From the NCBI GenBank assembly GCA_965240325.2, contig OZ251225.1, positions 1,054,001 through 1,118,000 of the forward strand: a DNA stretch of 64,000 bases, given 5' to 3'. The position numbers and the translations under genes are program-made. Shown here piece after piece: positions 22,910 to 34,771 of this stretch. The DNA comes from Rebecca billardiae RCC1528 (lineage: Eukaryota > Haptophyta). A model generated the notes under the pieces. It saw nothing but the letters and a program-made list of their open reading frames with translations, was not told where the DNA came from and did no database searches. The stretch's first letter is position 1. The number at the start of each line of letters is the position of its first letter.

Positions 22910-25900
22910 CGCGCACGATGTCGAGCCAGTCGTCGTCGTCGTCGTCATCGAGCGCGGGCGCCTTTGAGTTCTCCCACTCGGCCCACGTCCAGTGCTGCTG
23001 CAGCGGCTGCTCGCGCGGCTGTGCGGGCGCGCCCTCGTCCAAGATGGCGACGGGCACCGCGCGCGCTGGCCCCTCCGCGTCCTGAGCGCGGTGCGCCGCG
23101 CAGCGCGAGCGGGGGACAGCGCGCGCGCCGAGCGCCGCGTGAGCCGACGCGGGGACGGCGCGCTCTGGGCGCACGCTCGGCACGAGGCGGTGCCAACACC
23201 CGCCACGCCGCACGCCATCGCGCACCGTGCGCGCGCGGCCTGCTCGCGCCGCGCGCGCGCACCGCGCCCTCCGGGATCGTGTCGATCCGTCCCGCGTGTT
23301 CGTACGCGTCGTCATACAGGTCCTCGTCGTCCTCCGAGCCCGAGCCATCGGAGGCGGTGCCGGAGACGGCGAGCTGCGGCCTGGACGGGGCGCGGCGCCC
23401 TTTGCGCGACGCCTTGGAGCTCGGCTGCTTCCGCACCGGCAGGCCTGGCTTACGCGGCTGCGCGGCGGGCGCGCGGGCCGGCCAAGCGAGGGCGAGCAAA
23501 GCAAGCGCGCGTGCGGGGAGCGCAGGGGTGAAGGGGTGGGCGGCCGCGCGGACGCGGGGCGGTGGGCCGCGCCGACGACGCGGCGGAGTGCGCGCGGCGC
23601 GCGGCGAGGCGGACGCACCCGCTCCGACGTGCGCAACTCGTCCGAGCCGAACGAGCCGTCGTCCTCGGACGCGCGCGAGGACGGCTTGGAGCGACGGAGC
23701 GAGCGCGCGCCGACGGACGAGGCGCGCCGCTTGCCGACAGGCTCGACGTTGCGCGGAGCGCCGCTGGCGGATGCCGGCCTGCGCGGTAGGCTGGGCGGCT
23801 CGAGCGATCGCGCGAGGAGCAGCTCGAACGACTTGGTGCGCCGCAGGCCGGTCTTCCTGGTGAGCTGCGCCGGCGTCGGGCGCAGCACGCGCCGCCCCGG
23901 CGCGATGCGCACGTGCGCGATGGACGGCCGCCCCCGGGGCTCCGCATGCGCGCCGACTGCGACCGCGCTGCCGCGGAGGCTGAGCTCCTTGGCAGTGCCG
24001 GCGGTCGCGCCCTTGGGCGGCTTGCCCGGGCCCTGCGTGAGCCCGCGCAGCTGGCCCTTGGCGCGCGAGCCCGTCCGCCCGTCCTTCCGCCCGGGCGCGC
24101 CCCGCCCGCCATTCACCGCGCCGCTGCCCGCGCTTGCCGCCAGCCGCCTGAGCAACGTCTCGCCATCCTCCTCCTCCTCCGCAATCGGCTCGGGCGCGGG
24201 CGCGTCCTCGGAGGTGGGCAGTCCGTGCAGCTTCTCCGCGTCGGCGAGGGAGCGGCGGAGGCGCGTGGAGCCGCGGCTGATGCGCTCCTCGCGCGCGGCC
24301 AGCTCCTCCGCCGTCAGCGGCTTCGCCGGGCCCGGCTGCGCCGCGGCGGCCGCCTGCTCGCGCTGACGGCCCGCGCTCTTCACCCGAGAGTCGCGGTCGG
24401 GCGAAGTGCGCCGCTTCGCAGCCGCCTTGCCGCGCGCTGGCTTGGCCGGCTGTGCGGGCGCCGTCTTGGGCGGAGGGCGCTTGGGCGCGGAGAGTGGGGT
24501 GCGGCCGCGGGGCGCAGCCCGCGCGCTCAGCGCGCCGCTCGGCGGCGGCGGCACGGCGCGTGCAGGCGCAGTCTTTGGCGGCTCAGCAAGCTGAGACCGC
24601 GTGCCCGGCGCGGCCGGGGCGGGCGTGGGCTCAAGCGCTGGCGGCACCGCCACCCCCGTTCCCACCGCGATAGCGACCGCCGGCGTCGTCGGCTCGGGCT
24701 CAGGCCTGTCCTCCGCCGCGGCCACACCGTCCGCCGCCGACTCGGCGGGCGCCGCCGCATCCTCCGCCAGCGCCCCCGCCTCAGGCTCCATCGCCGCATC
24801 ATCCGCGCGCGCCGAGCTGCCTGCGGGAGGCGGCGGCTCCGTCGACGACACGAGCGTAGACGGCTCGCCACTCAGCGTGCCCGAGCTCACGGCCCAGCCG
24901 GACGGCGTGCGCGAGCTCGTGCTGCGCTGTGCCTCCGGGCCCGCGTCCATCCCACTCTCCTGCGCCTCGACCGCGCTCCCGCTGCCGCGTGAGCGCGGGC
25001 GGCGCTGCACGCGCCACGGTCGCTCCGCGTCGCGGCTGGCCGGCCGCGAGCACGCGCCGGCTGAGCCGCGGGAGCCGGGGCGCACGGCGGCCGAGGCGGC
25101 GTTGTCGGCGCCGTCGGGGCCATCGGCCTCGGCGGCCGCCGCGCCCTCCGCGCGCTGCTGATCCCGGATCGGCTGCAGCAGCACTTCCGCCTCGGCCGCG
25201 TGCCCCGGGCCGAGCATGTCGCTCAGCACCGCGGCAATGGCTTTCTGCCGAGCGCCTTCAAACCCGTAGAGCAGGACGGAGAACATGACCTGCTGCCCGG
25301 TGGACTGCGGGGCGACCCAGTCGCCGTTGAAGAGGGAGACGCGCTGGATCGCCGCGCCGAGCGTGCGCGAGTCCGCGCCCGGCGCGCTCGCCCCCGCGAT
25401 GATCCCCTCGGTGAACTTACTCAGCCGACGCACGGGCAGCGCCGCCATCGCCTCGCGCATGTCGTCGTCCTCGTCGCGCCGGAGGCTGTCCTCGTCCTGC
25501 GCGGAGGGCGGCGGCAGCGAGTGCGGCGCGAGCTGCGCGGCGCCGGGCTGCTGCGGCCGCGTGCTCGGCTCGGCCGCCTCCTCGCCCTCGCCCTCCTCGA
25601 CCACGCGCAGCGCGGGTATGCCCACGGACGCGGGCGGCGGCAGCAGGCTGGCCTCCTCGTGCGCACCCGCCGCGGCGGCCTCGGCCGCGCCGCCGCGCGC
25701 GGCGCGCGCGCCCGCCGGGCGGTGCGACGGACGTGCCATCGCGGCGGCGGCGCGTTGTGGGGTGCCGAGCGCTCTTGCCGCCCCGCCCGCGCCCGCTGCG
25801 CCGCCCGCCGGGCCCGCCGGCTGCAGCCGCGACCGATCGGCAACAGCGGCCAGAGCCGCGGCCGCATGCGCGGCGGTCGGCGGCACCACCTCGCCCACAG

Positions 25901-28900
25901 CGGCCGCGACCGCCGCCCCGGCGACGTCGACCGCCGCGGCCGGTTGGCCGAGCGCTCGGCTCGCCGCGCCGCCGCGCCCCGACCCCGCCGCCTCCTCGTC
26001 CGGGCTGGCCACCACGATCGCCGTGCCCGAGGCATGCAGCATCCCGCGCGGTGGCGTGGTCGGCCGAGGCGCCGACGCAGTCCGCGCAGGTGGGGTCGCG
26101 GCCGCGCCGCCCGCCGCGCGCGGGCCGCTCGTCGGCTTGGGCCGCTGCTCGGCGTCGGGCTTGCGTGTCGAGCCCGCACGAGCCGTCTTGGGTGCCGCCG
26201 CGCTCGCGCCCTTGCCCACGCGACGCTCGCCGCGCGGCGCCTCGCGCACGGCGCCCCCAGCCGAGGCGACCGCGCTCTGCGCTTGGGCGCCACGTGAGGC
26301 GGCACTCGGCTCAGCCGCGCCGCCGTGCGCAGCTGACGCGGCCGCGGCCTGGCTGGCGGATGGGCACGACGACGGCTGCTCGGCTGCCGCGCCCGGCGTG
26401 GGCCGCGCGCGTGGCTTGCGCATCGAGCCATCGCCATCGCCGGCCGTCGGCTCCGCGCCGCTTCCCTCGTCCGCCGCGGAAGCGGACGGCTGCGCGCCCG
26501 CGGCGGGAGGGGCATCAGGGTCTGCGCTCGGTGCGCAGCGCTCGTCCGCCTCATCCGCCGCCGCGCGCACGGCGAGGGGCGCGCTCGGTGCGAGGCTCTC
26601 GGTGGGCTCCTTGGCGGCCGACGAGGCCGCCCTGGGCGGGGCCGGGCCGTCCCGCTCGTCGGGCCCACCCTCCGAAGTCCACGGCCTGGGCGGCACGGTG
26701 TGGGGGGCGTGGGCACCCCGCGGCGCGCTCACGGCGATGCGCGGGGCGGCCACCTCGTCCGCGGCGGCGCTCAGCCCGCTCGCCGACGACAGCTCGTGCG
26801 CCACTGCATCGGACGCGCCGCCCTCCTCCATGCCGCTCGCACGCTCGCTCCGATCCTCAGCCGGCGCCTCCGCCTCTGCCGCCGCGTGGCGGGCGGGGGC
26901 ATCCTCGGTCGCACCCTCGGCCTCGGCTGGCGCAGAGGAGGCAAACGATGACGAGCGCTCGAGCGCGGCCGGCGCCCGCGCTAGCTCGTCATCCGGCTCG
27001 GCGTGCGCGGGCGCGTTGTCGGCGGGCGACGCCTCGTGCGCCTCGCCAGTCGGCGACATGGCTGGCGCCTCGTCCGCGGCGCTCCCAGGCGCGGCCGCCG
27101 CAGCGACGTCCGCAGCCGGGGCCAAGGCGGTGGCGGCGGTGAGCGCGGCAGGCGAGACAGCCCCGCTCCCGCCGAGCAGGCGCGGCGGCGGGGGCTGCAC
27201 CTCGCCAACGACGAGCGGGTACTGCTCCTGAGGCCCGAGGTCAAGCTCGATCGTCGCGAGCTGGTACGGCGGCCCCGGCCCCGCCCACAAGCCGCGCGCC
27301 TCCGCCTCACGCCGCGCGGCCGCCGCGGCCGCCTCGCGCCGCGCGAGGAACACCTCGACAGGGCTTGGGTGGATGGCCCGGCTCGCCGCCTCGAGGGAGA
27401 AGGCGTGCTCCGGGAAGCGGAGGTCGACGATCGTCTTCGCCGGCGGCGCCGACGAGCTCTGCAGCGACACCGCCGTGTGCGGCCGCCGCGCCACCGAGCC
27501 GTCCAGCACCGACGACGCCTCAGCCAGCAGGTGCGCCCGCTCGCGCTCAAGCTCGTCCGACCACGCGGACGGCTCAACCGCGAGGCTGGCGGCGGGCTGC
27601 TCGGAGGGCGCGGACTTGGGCGGGCGGAGGGAGAGGTGGTCGCTCACCTCCGCCACCTCGTCGTCGAGGTAGCTCGGGTTGGAGAGCGTGCGGCTCGCCT
27701 CGGCCGAGAGCGCGCCGCCGCTCGAGCCGGCCGCGCTCGCCAGTACGCGCGGCGGCGAGGGCGAGCGGCGCGCGGGGCGCGGGCCCTCGCTCGTCGCCGC
27801 GCGTCGCTCGGCCGGCATGCGCTCCCACATGCGCGGGTGGCCGTGGCCCGCCATCGTCGCGACGCGTATGCTCTCGTAGTGCCGCTCCATCAGCGCCGCG
27901 TTGTACTCGAGCGCGTCGATCCCGTCCGCCCCCTCCGCCTCGTCAGCCAGCAAGAGCCCAGCGCTGCCTTCGGGCTCGCTGCTCTGCTCGTCCTCAGAGA
28001 CGCCTTCAGAGACCTCGTGCTGCGCGCCCTCTGCCGAGGTGGCCTCTGAGGCCGAGGGCGCGTCCGGGCCCCGCGGCGGCGCGTCGGGGCGGGCGGGCAG
28101 GTCGGGTATCCGCTCCTGCTCCCCGAGCAGCTCGTCCAGCGAGACCTCACGATGGCTGATCTCGGGAGGCAGCAGCTCGCCCTCGGGCAGTGCGTCCGCG
28201 CCGCCACCCCGCGGCGCCGCGGTTGCGTCGTCGCCGGCGCCGCGCTCGGCGGCCGAGCCGGTGGGCAGCGGCGGTGCCCCCTCTGCGCCAGAGGCTCCAG
28301 CGGCGTCTGGCGCGCCGAGCACGGCCGGCGCCGAGTCCGGCTCGTGGCCCGCAGGCGCGGCGGCAAGCGCAGCGTCTCCCAGAGCGGCCGCACGTGCCTC
28401 AGCGGCTGCCGCGCCATCTGAGGCGGGCGCGGCGCTCCCCGTCCAGGCCACGGACGGCGGAGGCGCGGCCGACGCGGGCTCAGCGAGCGTGCGGCCGTCC
28501 GACGCGGTCGCACCACCACCCGCACCCGCGCCCGCGCGCCTCGCGTGCACAGGCGACCCCTCGGGCGTCGAGTCGAGCGACGAGGACTCGGAGCCCGCGC
28601 CCGCGCGAGCGTCGACCGCCCTCGTCTCGGCCGCTGCCGCGTGGCTGCGCGTCAGGTCGAGGACGAACTCAGGGAGCTTGTCGAAGCGCGCTGTGCCGAG
28701 CGAGGGGAGCGCGCGCTGCGTGCGGCGGGTCCGCCCCTTCGGCGGCGCCACCACCGGATCGAGCCGCATCGCCGCCGCCTTCACCGCCGTGTGCGGCCGC
28801 AGCGGCCGCTGCTCAGCGCCCGCACCGGCGCTCACGCCCGTGCGCGGGCGCACGGACAGCAGCGCTGCGGAGACGAGCGAGGAGGGGGCGAGCGCACTTA

Positions 28901-31865
28901 CCGCTTGCGCGGGCGCGCCCTCCACGCCGCCCCCCGCCGCGTTCGCGCGCGTGCGCTCGATCATCTCGAGCAGCACGTTGTCGTGGCTGCTCACGACACG
29001 CGGCCCTGACGAGGCGGCGGCCGCGGCGCTTCTGGCCGCGTCCGCGTCCGCGTCCGCGGCCCTCGCCGCCGCGTCCGCGGCGGCCGGCCCCGCCTCGGCG
29101 AGCGCGGGGGCGAGCCACCTGCGCGTCGGGTCGTCGTCGTCCTCGTCGGTCGCGTCCACGTCACTCACGCTGATCTGCGGCCCGGCGCCGCGCTCCGCCG
29201 CCGACGCGAGCGGCGACCCCGCGTGCGCCGCGGCCGCGCGCTCGGCCGCCGGCTGCGCGCGCGCGGAGGACGCGATCGACGCCCGGCTGCTGACGGTGGA
29301 GCGGCGCACGGAGGCGGCGGAGCGGCGTGCGCCGCCGCCCACGCGCGGGAGCGAGAGCGCCGACGTGTCCACCTCCGTCTCCTCCTCCCCGCCCTCCGCC
29401 GCCTCCTCCTCCTGCATCGGCAGCGCCTCCTTCGCCCTCGCCACCTGCTCGCGCGTGATGAGAAGCATCTGGTCTTCGAGCACCGCGATGAAGGAGCACT
29501 CGTCCGACGCAAAGAGCGCCTGGGTGATCGGCTCGTTGAACGCAAACTGCTTGAGCGCGGTGAAGGCGGAGAGGTGCCAGATGAGCACCGAGCCGTCCGC
29601 CGACGCGCTCACGAACCGGTCCGCCGCCACCAGCACCTCGAGCGAGTTGACCCGCTCCGTGTGCGCCTCGGTCGACTTCACCTTGGATGCGATGCGCGAG
29701 ATGAAAAAATTGCTCGCGGCGCCGCCGGCGCGCGCGGCGGCGGCGTCGTCGGAGCGCGGGCGGACGAGGTCGAGCGCGCTGGGGAGGAGCATCCACAGGT
29801 CGATCGTCCCGTCCTCGAAGCCGAGCAGCACGCCGCCGTCGCGGCGCAGCAGCGCGCACGTCACGCCGCGCGCGGCCGCTCGGAACGCCCCGCGCGGCAC
29901 GCACTGCAGGCCGCGCATGTCCCAGAGCCTGATCACGCCGTCTCGCCCGACGGAGATCATCGCGTGCGGCGGCTCGAGCGCGGGCGTGGGCGCCACGTTG
30001 GGCGGCGCGCCGTCCTTCGCGCCACCCGCGCTCTCCGTCGCCTCGACCGCCGCGTCGTCCGCGACGGTGAGCAGGTGGCGCGCCGCGCCGCCCGGCACGC
30101 GCACGCGCTGCACCGCAAACGAGACCAGCTGCACAACCTCTGACGAGTGCGCGGCGAACGTGCGCGAGACGTCGGGCTGCGCCGCGCCCCAGAGCGAGAT
30201 GTGCCCGCGCGCGGAGCCGGTCACCACGCAGAAGTTGCGCAGCGCGCCCAGCTCGGCGCCCGCCGACTCGGCCGCGGCGGCGGTGGCGGCGGCGCTCGCG
30301 GACGGCGGCGGCGGCGGCGGCGGCGAGCCCGCGCCGTCGGGCGCCGCGCCGAGCGAGGCACGGCCGCGCTGCCGCGTGCACACCCAGCCGGGCGGCGCGC
30401 GCACGACGGTGATGGCGGAGATGCTCACGGTCATGTCCGCGTCCACGAGCGTCTGCACCGTCCGCCCGCCGTCGTTCGGGTCGAGGATGTCGATCGTGCC
30501 GTCGTGCCAGCCGAGCAATACAAACCCCATCCTGGGCGAGTGCGTGAAGCAGCTGACGTGAGGCTGCGCCTTGCTCGCGCTCCCGGACGCGTCGACGGCG
30601 ATCGGGGCGGAGGAGCGGAAGGAGGCGGCGAGGGAGTCGTCGGCCGCGCCGCCCAGCCCGCGCGGCACGACCATTGTCGTCATCTGCCCGTTCGACAGCC
30701 GCAGCACCTGCATCGCGTTGTTGGCGCTCAGCGCGTACACGGAGCTCTGCTCGGCGCCGAGCGCGGCGCCGCGGGCCGACGTGCGCGACACCTGCGCGCG
30801 CGTGATGCGGTCGCTGAGCGAGGTGAAGTGGAGGAGCGGCTCCTTGACGCGCAGGACGGAGAGCAGCGCGCCCGACGCCACGAGCAGCACGCCCTCGCCA
30901 CTCCCCTGCGCGCCGCCGCCCGACGCGTCCGCGTAGTAGAGCTGCGAGGGCGGCGGGCACGCGTACGTGGACAGGGACGACGCGATGAACGAGGACGGAA
31001 TGTGCATGTCGAGCTCGACGCCGCGCTCGGCGTTCCACATCTTGACGACGAGGTCGTCGGCGCAGGAGAAGAAGAGCCGCCCCGTCGCGTCGCACACGAG
31101 CGAGCGCAGCTCCTTCGCGTGGCACTGCATCGTCTCGACGAGGATGGGCCGGCCGAGCGAGATCGAGGCGGTGACCGACCACTTCTTGACCGAGCCGTCG
31201 TACGAGGACGTCATCAGGTGCTTGTCGCTCGGGTTGAAGGCGAGGGAGCGGATGCGCGAGGCGTGGAGGTCGGTGAGCCGGAAGAGCTGCGCCCCCGTCT
31301 CCAGGTCCCACACCAGCACCGACGACTCGTGCGCCGCGAGGATCTGGCCGTCGTCCTCGTTGAGCACGACGTGCTTCATCCAGCGGTACTCGCTGCTGAT
31401 CGCGCGCTGCTGCCGGAAGCGGTTGAGGGTCTGCTGCCCGGCAGAGGTGGTGCGGTGGATGAGCTCGATGCGGTAGATCTTGATCGAGCCGTCCCCGCCC
31501 GTCGTGACGAGCCGCTGCCGCGCCTGCGAGAACGCCGCCGCGAGGATCGACACCTGCTCCGTGTTGAGAGACGCGACGAGCACGAGCTCCGGGCTCACGA
31601 TCTGGATCTCGAGGCTCTGCAGGACGAGGATGTACTGGTTCTCGCGCATGTTGTAGAAGGCGTGCTTTGCCGTGACGTCCTTCTTCGGCAGCATCACCTC
31701 CTTGCGGCACGTCACATTGCCCGCGCGGTGCGTCCACACGCGGAGCGTCCGCCCGTCGCACACGAGGATCTCGTCCCGCCGCGGGTTGTACGCGACGCAG
31801 GCGATCACGAGCTGGTTGCGGTTGATCAGGTGGGTCGATGGCTCCAACTTCGTGTCGATGTGCAT
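21899..31865 (-). CDS. giant WD40-repeat protein, possibly ciliary (WDR97/WDR87-like)
   Basis: Four exons (23619-31865, 23263-23457, 22917-23081, 21899-22729), all joined in phase 0, give 3145 aa. Residues 1 to about 810 form one or two WD40 propellers; blade ends are visible as VLVWDLETG, VKKWSVT, VKMWNAERG, IRLWDMRG, IDLWMLL and VLIWHLS. The next 2000 residues are Ala/Pro/Glu-rich and presumably disordered, apart from a short ordered patch (LSKFTEGIIAG..., FSVLLYGFEGARQKAIAAVL). The C-terminal exons are acidic, then helical (EGIDFETLAPQAFDALIEYQQLKKS) with a basic end. An N-terminal propeller and long tail recall animal WDR97/WDR87-type axonemal proteins, a weak match. The 8.2-kb first exon could hide introns. 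The third intron contains a TG microsatellite. The start lies 164 bp from a transposon. Confidence 0.8.
22870..22908. repeat. (TG)n microsatellite in the last intron of the WD40 gene
   Basis: About 19 TG units just downstream of the predicted donor of intron 3 (intron 22730-22916). Read through, it would insert a Thr-His run. Confidence 0.9.
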
Positions 31866-33030
31866 GGCACCCGCCCGCCGCCCCAGGCGCGCGCGTGCCT
31901 CCTACTGTGACCGCACTACCGGGTCGCTGGCCTCAGTCGCGGCCAGCCACCATCGCCCAGCATCAGTCAGCGGACGTGGCCGTAACGATCGATACTAGGA
32001 AAAAAATCCGAAACGCTCGTATGGGGGTACAGGGGTCTCAACAATTAAACGTCACATTCTGACTGAGCTGCACGCCACTGCTCACCCTGCCCCCCTGGGC
32101 TGACCCAGGCGGCCCCCACGGCCCGTGCACGACGGTTTCGACCCAGCGCGTCAGCCCCAGCGCGCGTGGGCTGGAGTTGGGCACACCAGCAGGTCACACG
32201 GCTGCAGGCGTACAGCCTGTCGCAGCTGGCCAGATCCTGCCGCAGGCTTGTCGTCACTGGTCGCGGGCCGTGTGCCCACACAGGCCAGGCCTAAATTGTG
32301 CTTGGCAGTGGATCTGGTACCCCCCAGGGTGGGCTGCATGCCATCTGGGGGGGAGCTCATGGGATGCAGCTGCTGTGGCACAGTGCCCAATCCCGCACCC
32401 CCACCTGCGCAAGGACCTGTCGGGTCAGCTCCCCTGCACTGGGAGGCCAGCAGCAGCACCCGCTGACACACCCCGAGGGTGGCCAGCCACCCGACTTGAG
32501 GGGGCTGGAGTGGGGCTGGTGCAGCCAAGAGCTCTGCAGCCCAGCTGCTGGTGGCTGGCCTGCATGGATTTTCAAGCTGACCACCCACTGCTGCCTGCCG
32601 CACCCCTCGCTGCACCCACCTGGGCTGCTGCACATGCGCACTCTGGATGGCACCACAGCCCAGCATGGACTATGGAGAGCTGGCCAAGCAGCCACCCACT
32701 CGTCAGAATGGCCAGGGAGTGGGCTGTGCTAGACCACATCTAGCCAGGCAATCAAGTGCTCACATGCCTGTCCAGTGGCACAAACAGAGATACAGCTAAT
32801 TGTTGAGACCCCTGTAGAGTGTAGTGTCTGTTTTTTTCGGTCATAGGCTGGCATTTACAGTTTTCTAAGATGATGTTCTGGGGGTAACGACGTGCACACT
32901 TGGTTCAGGCGTGATTGATACGACGCCATCCAACACTGCACAGCAAAGACACAGCCACAAAACAGACCGGCGCAACAGGTGAGTGGCGCGTTGCCGCACC
33001 TCATCGTCGATATTTTTCTGTGGCCGCTCG
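31866..33030. other. spacer with TIR element upstream of the WD40 gene
   Basis: 164 bp upstream of the WD40 start, then the 785-bp TIR element, then about 215 bp of A+T-richer sequence before the 3' end of the GT61-like gene. No gene is supported. Confidence 0.6.
32030..32814. mobile_element. non-autonomous TIR transposon with TA target duplication
   Basis: Perfect 18-bp terminal inverted repeats, CAGGGGTCTCAACAATTA at 32030-32047 and its complement at 32797-32814, flanked on both sides by TA (32028-32029, 32815-32816). A TA duplication with CAG-starting ends fits the Tc1/mariner/pogo superfamily. The interior is rich in CTGG/CCAG words, unlike its surroundings, and has no transposase-like frame, so it would need transposase from elsewhere. 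Confidence 0.85.
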
Positions 33031-34614
33031 TCAGTCCGCGTGCGAGAGTGCGCGAGCGCCCAGACTGGCCGGCGTGCCCACTCCACCTGGCGGTTGCCTG
33101 CAGGCCTCGGCCGTCGCCGTCTCGTCATGGTACTGCGGAGCGCGCAGCACCTGCCGCCCGACGGCCGGCAGCCGCTTGTGCGTGAACGGGTGCACGTTCG
33201 CGGTCAGCGCCGCGTCGAACTCGCCGTACACGCCCGCCCAGTCCGCGCGCGCGCACGGCCCGGCGGGCAGCACGCGCCGCAGCAGCCCGATGACGCGCGC
33301 GGGCTCGACGCGCGCGGTGTGCATGTCGCTCGGCACGTCGAAGCGCACGCGGCCGGTGCCGTTGGGCCCCCGGCCCGGCACCGCGCCCGGCACGAAGTAG
33401 CTCACGTGCCGCAGCCCGCAGCCGAGCGCGCACAGGCTGCCGTACAGCGCCGAGTCCCCGTACTGCCTCACGAGCGCGCCGTACAGCTCGAGCACGAGCG
33501 CTCGCGCGGGCATGAAGCGGCAGTTCTGCAGGGAGGAGCCCCAGAGCGAGACGAGGAGGTGCGTGCGCGCGAAGAGCGACACCTCGCGCGCGTACGGCAG
33601 CTCGTGCACGTCCGCCGCGACGAACTCGAGCTCCGGGTGCTCGGCCTCCACAAAAGCCCGGAGCGCGCCCTCCAGCTGTGCCTCCGCGCGCACGGTGCGG
33701 CGCGTGGGCAGCCGGCGCGTGCGCACGTACAGCGCGAGGGGCCGGCGCGCGGCCGCGCCCGCCGCGGCGGCCTCGGACGCGAGGGCGTCCGCGGTCACGT
33801 GCCGCCGGAACAGCTCGTGCGCGCTGCGCGGCAGCGCGCGCGGGCCGGGCGCGAAGTCGGCCAGCAGCGTGACGCGGCCGCGCAGCGCGGCCGGCACACC
33901 GCCGAACTGCGTGCACACGCTCTGCACGCACGAGGGCACCCACGGCGCGCGCACGAGCTCGAGGCGCGAGGCGGCGCGGGCGAGCGGGCCGGCGAAGAGC
34001 ACCTCCAGCTCCGCGAACTCGGCCGAGCACCGGCTCGTGCCCGCCGGCACGTACACGCGGATGGTGCGGCGCGGCGCCGGGCGCGCGAGCAGCCGCGGCC
34101 GCACAAGCCGGCAGTACACGCCGAGCGCGTACTCGAAGAAGTGGCCGTATTTGAGCGGCCCGTGGCCGCGCGACCAGAAGCCGATCGCCACGGCGCCGTG
34201 CGGGCCCGCCGCCTCCTCGAGCGCGCTGCCGAGCCGAGCCACCGTGCCGCACGCGCCTTTCGCCTTGCCGAGCGTCGCGCTGGCATCGAGCACGCGCGCG
34301 TACTGGGAGCGCTCGTACACGCCGCGCATCGCTGGGCCGTAGGGCCCCGTCAGGTTGCCAACGACCGCCCACTCGAAGATGTCACGGACGTCGTCCGCCG
34401 ACACGTTCCACGCGCGGCGCTGGTACGCGGCGTGCGCGGCCGACGAGCCCGCGCCCGCCCGCAGCCGATCCACGCGCTCGCACGCCGCCCCCCCGCCCGT
34501 CGACGCGGCCGACGCGCGACAGACCCAGACGACGATGAACCAGATCACACATGGCCTCCCATCGGTGGCAGAACCGCGTCGTGCAGCTGCGCACGCTTGG
34601 AGTGTGTGCGGCAT
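33031..34614 (-). CDS. GT61-like glycosyltransferase, type II membrane protein
   Basis: A single exon of 527 aa from ATG 34614. The frame is open for another 166 codons upstream, but that part lies antisense to the first PINX1 exon and is rejected. The N-terminus has a short cytoplasmic tail and a signal anchor (CVIWFIVVWVC), then a lumenal stem. The C-terminal half carries the GT61 (DUF563) pattern: a helix with FVEAEHPELEFVAADVHELP, then VSLFARTHLLVSLWGSSLQN and FMPARALVLELYG, where the family usually has HGAxLxN and a following Glu. The histidine of that motif is Trp here. In plants and animals the family makes xylosyl or GlcNAc transfers in the Golgi; the donor here is unknown. It diverges from PINX1, 157 bp apart. 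Confidence 0.72.
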   Translation of the reverse strand: MPHTLQACAAARRGSATDGRPCVIWFIVVWVCRASAASTGGGAACERVDRLRAGAGSSAAHAAYQRRAWNVSADDVRDIFEWAVVGNLTGPYGPAMRGVYERSQYARVLDASATLGKAKGACGTVARLGSALEEAAGPHGAVAIGFWSRGHGPLKYGHFFEYALGVYCRLVRPRLLARPAPRRTIRVYVPAGTSRCSAEFAELEVLFAGPLARAASRLELVRAPWVPSCVQSVCTQFGGVPAALRGRVTLLADFAPGPRALPRSAHELFRRHVTADALASEAAAAGAAARRPLALYVRTRRLPTRRTVRAEAQLEGALRAFVEAEHPELEFVAADVHELPYAREVSLFARTHLLVSLWGSSLQNCRFMPARALVLELYGALVRQYGDSALYGSLCALGCGLRHVSYFVPGAVPGRGPNGTGRVRFDVPSDMHTARVEPARVIGLLRRVLPAGPCARADWAGVYGEFDAALTANVHPFTHKRLPAVGRQVLRAPQYHDETATAEACRQPPGGVGTPASLGARALSHAD

Positions 34615-34771
34615 ACCGTTCCGGTCATCGATCGAACGGGGCAGCCGGCGCTGCCATGCTGCCCAAAATAATCCGGAAGACAAAAGCTGGCGAGCAAGCC
34701 GGTAGTCCGGATCCTGCCGGTGGAACGCGGCCTGGGCGGTGGCAGGATCCCCCACGGCCAGGCCCAAGGCC

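Noticed and set aside
22419-22916. Direct continuation of the WD40 reading frame to a stop at 22419
   Set aside because: It would translate the TG microsatellite as Thr-His repeats followed by Arg-rich sequence; splicing from 22917 to 22729 restores an acidic, helical C-terminus ending at 21899.
23263-30561. Long plus-strand frames opposite the WD40 gene (up to 886 codons)
   Set aside because: Ser/Ala- or Arg-rich shadows of the coding strand with no domains.
32984-34671. 562-codon plus-strand frame opposite the GT61-like gene
   Set aside because: Arg/His/Ala-rich antisense shadow; the minus strand carries the recognisable motifs.
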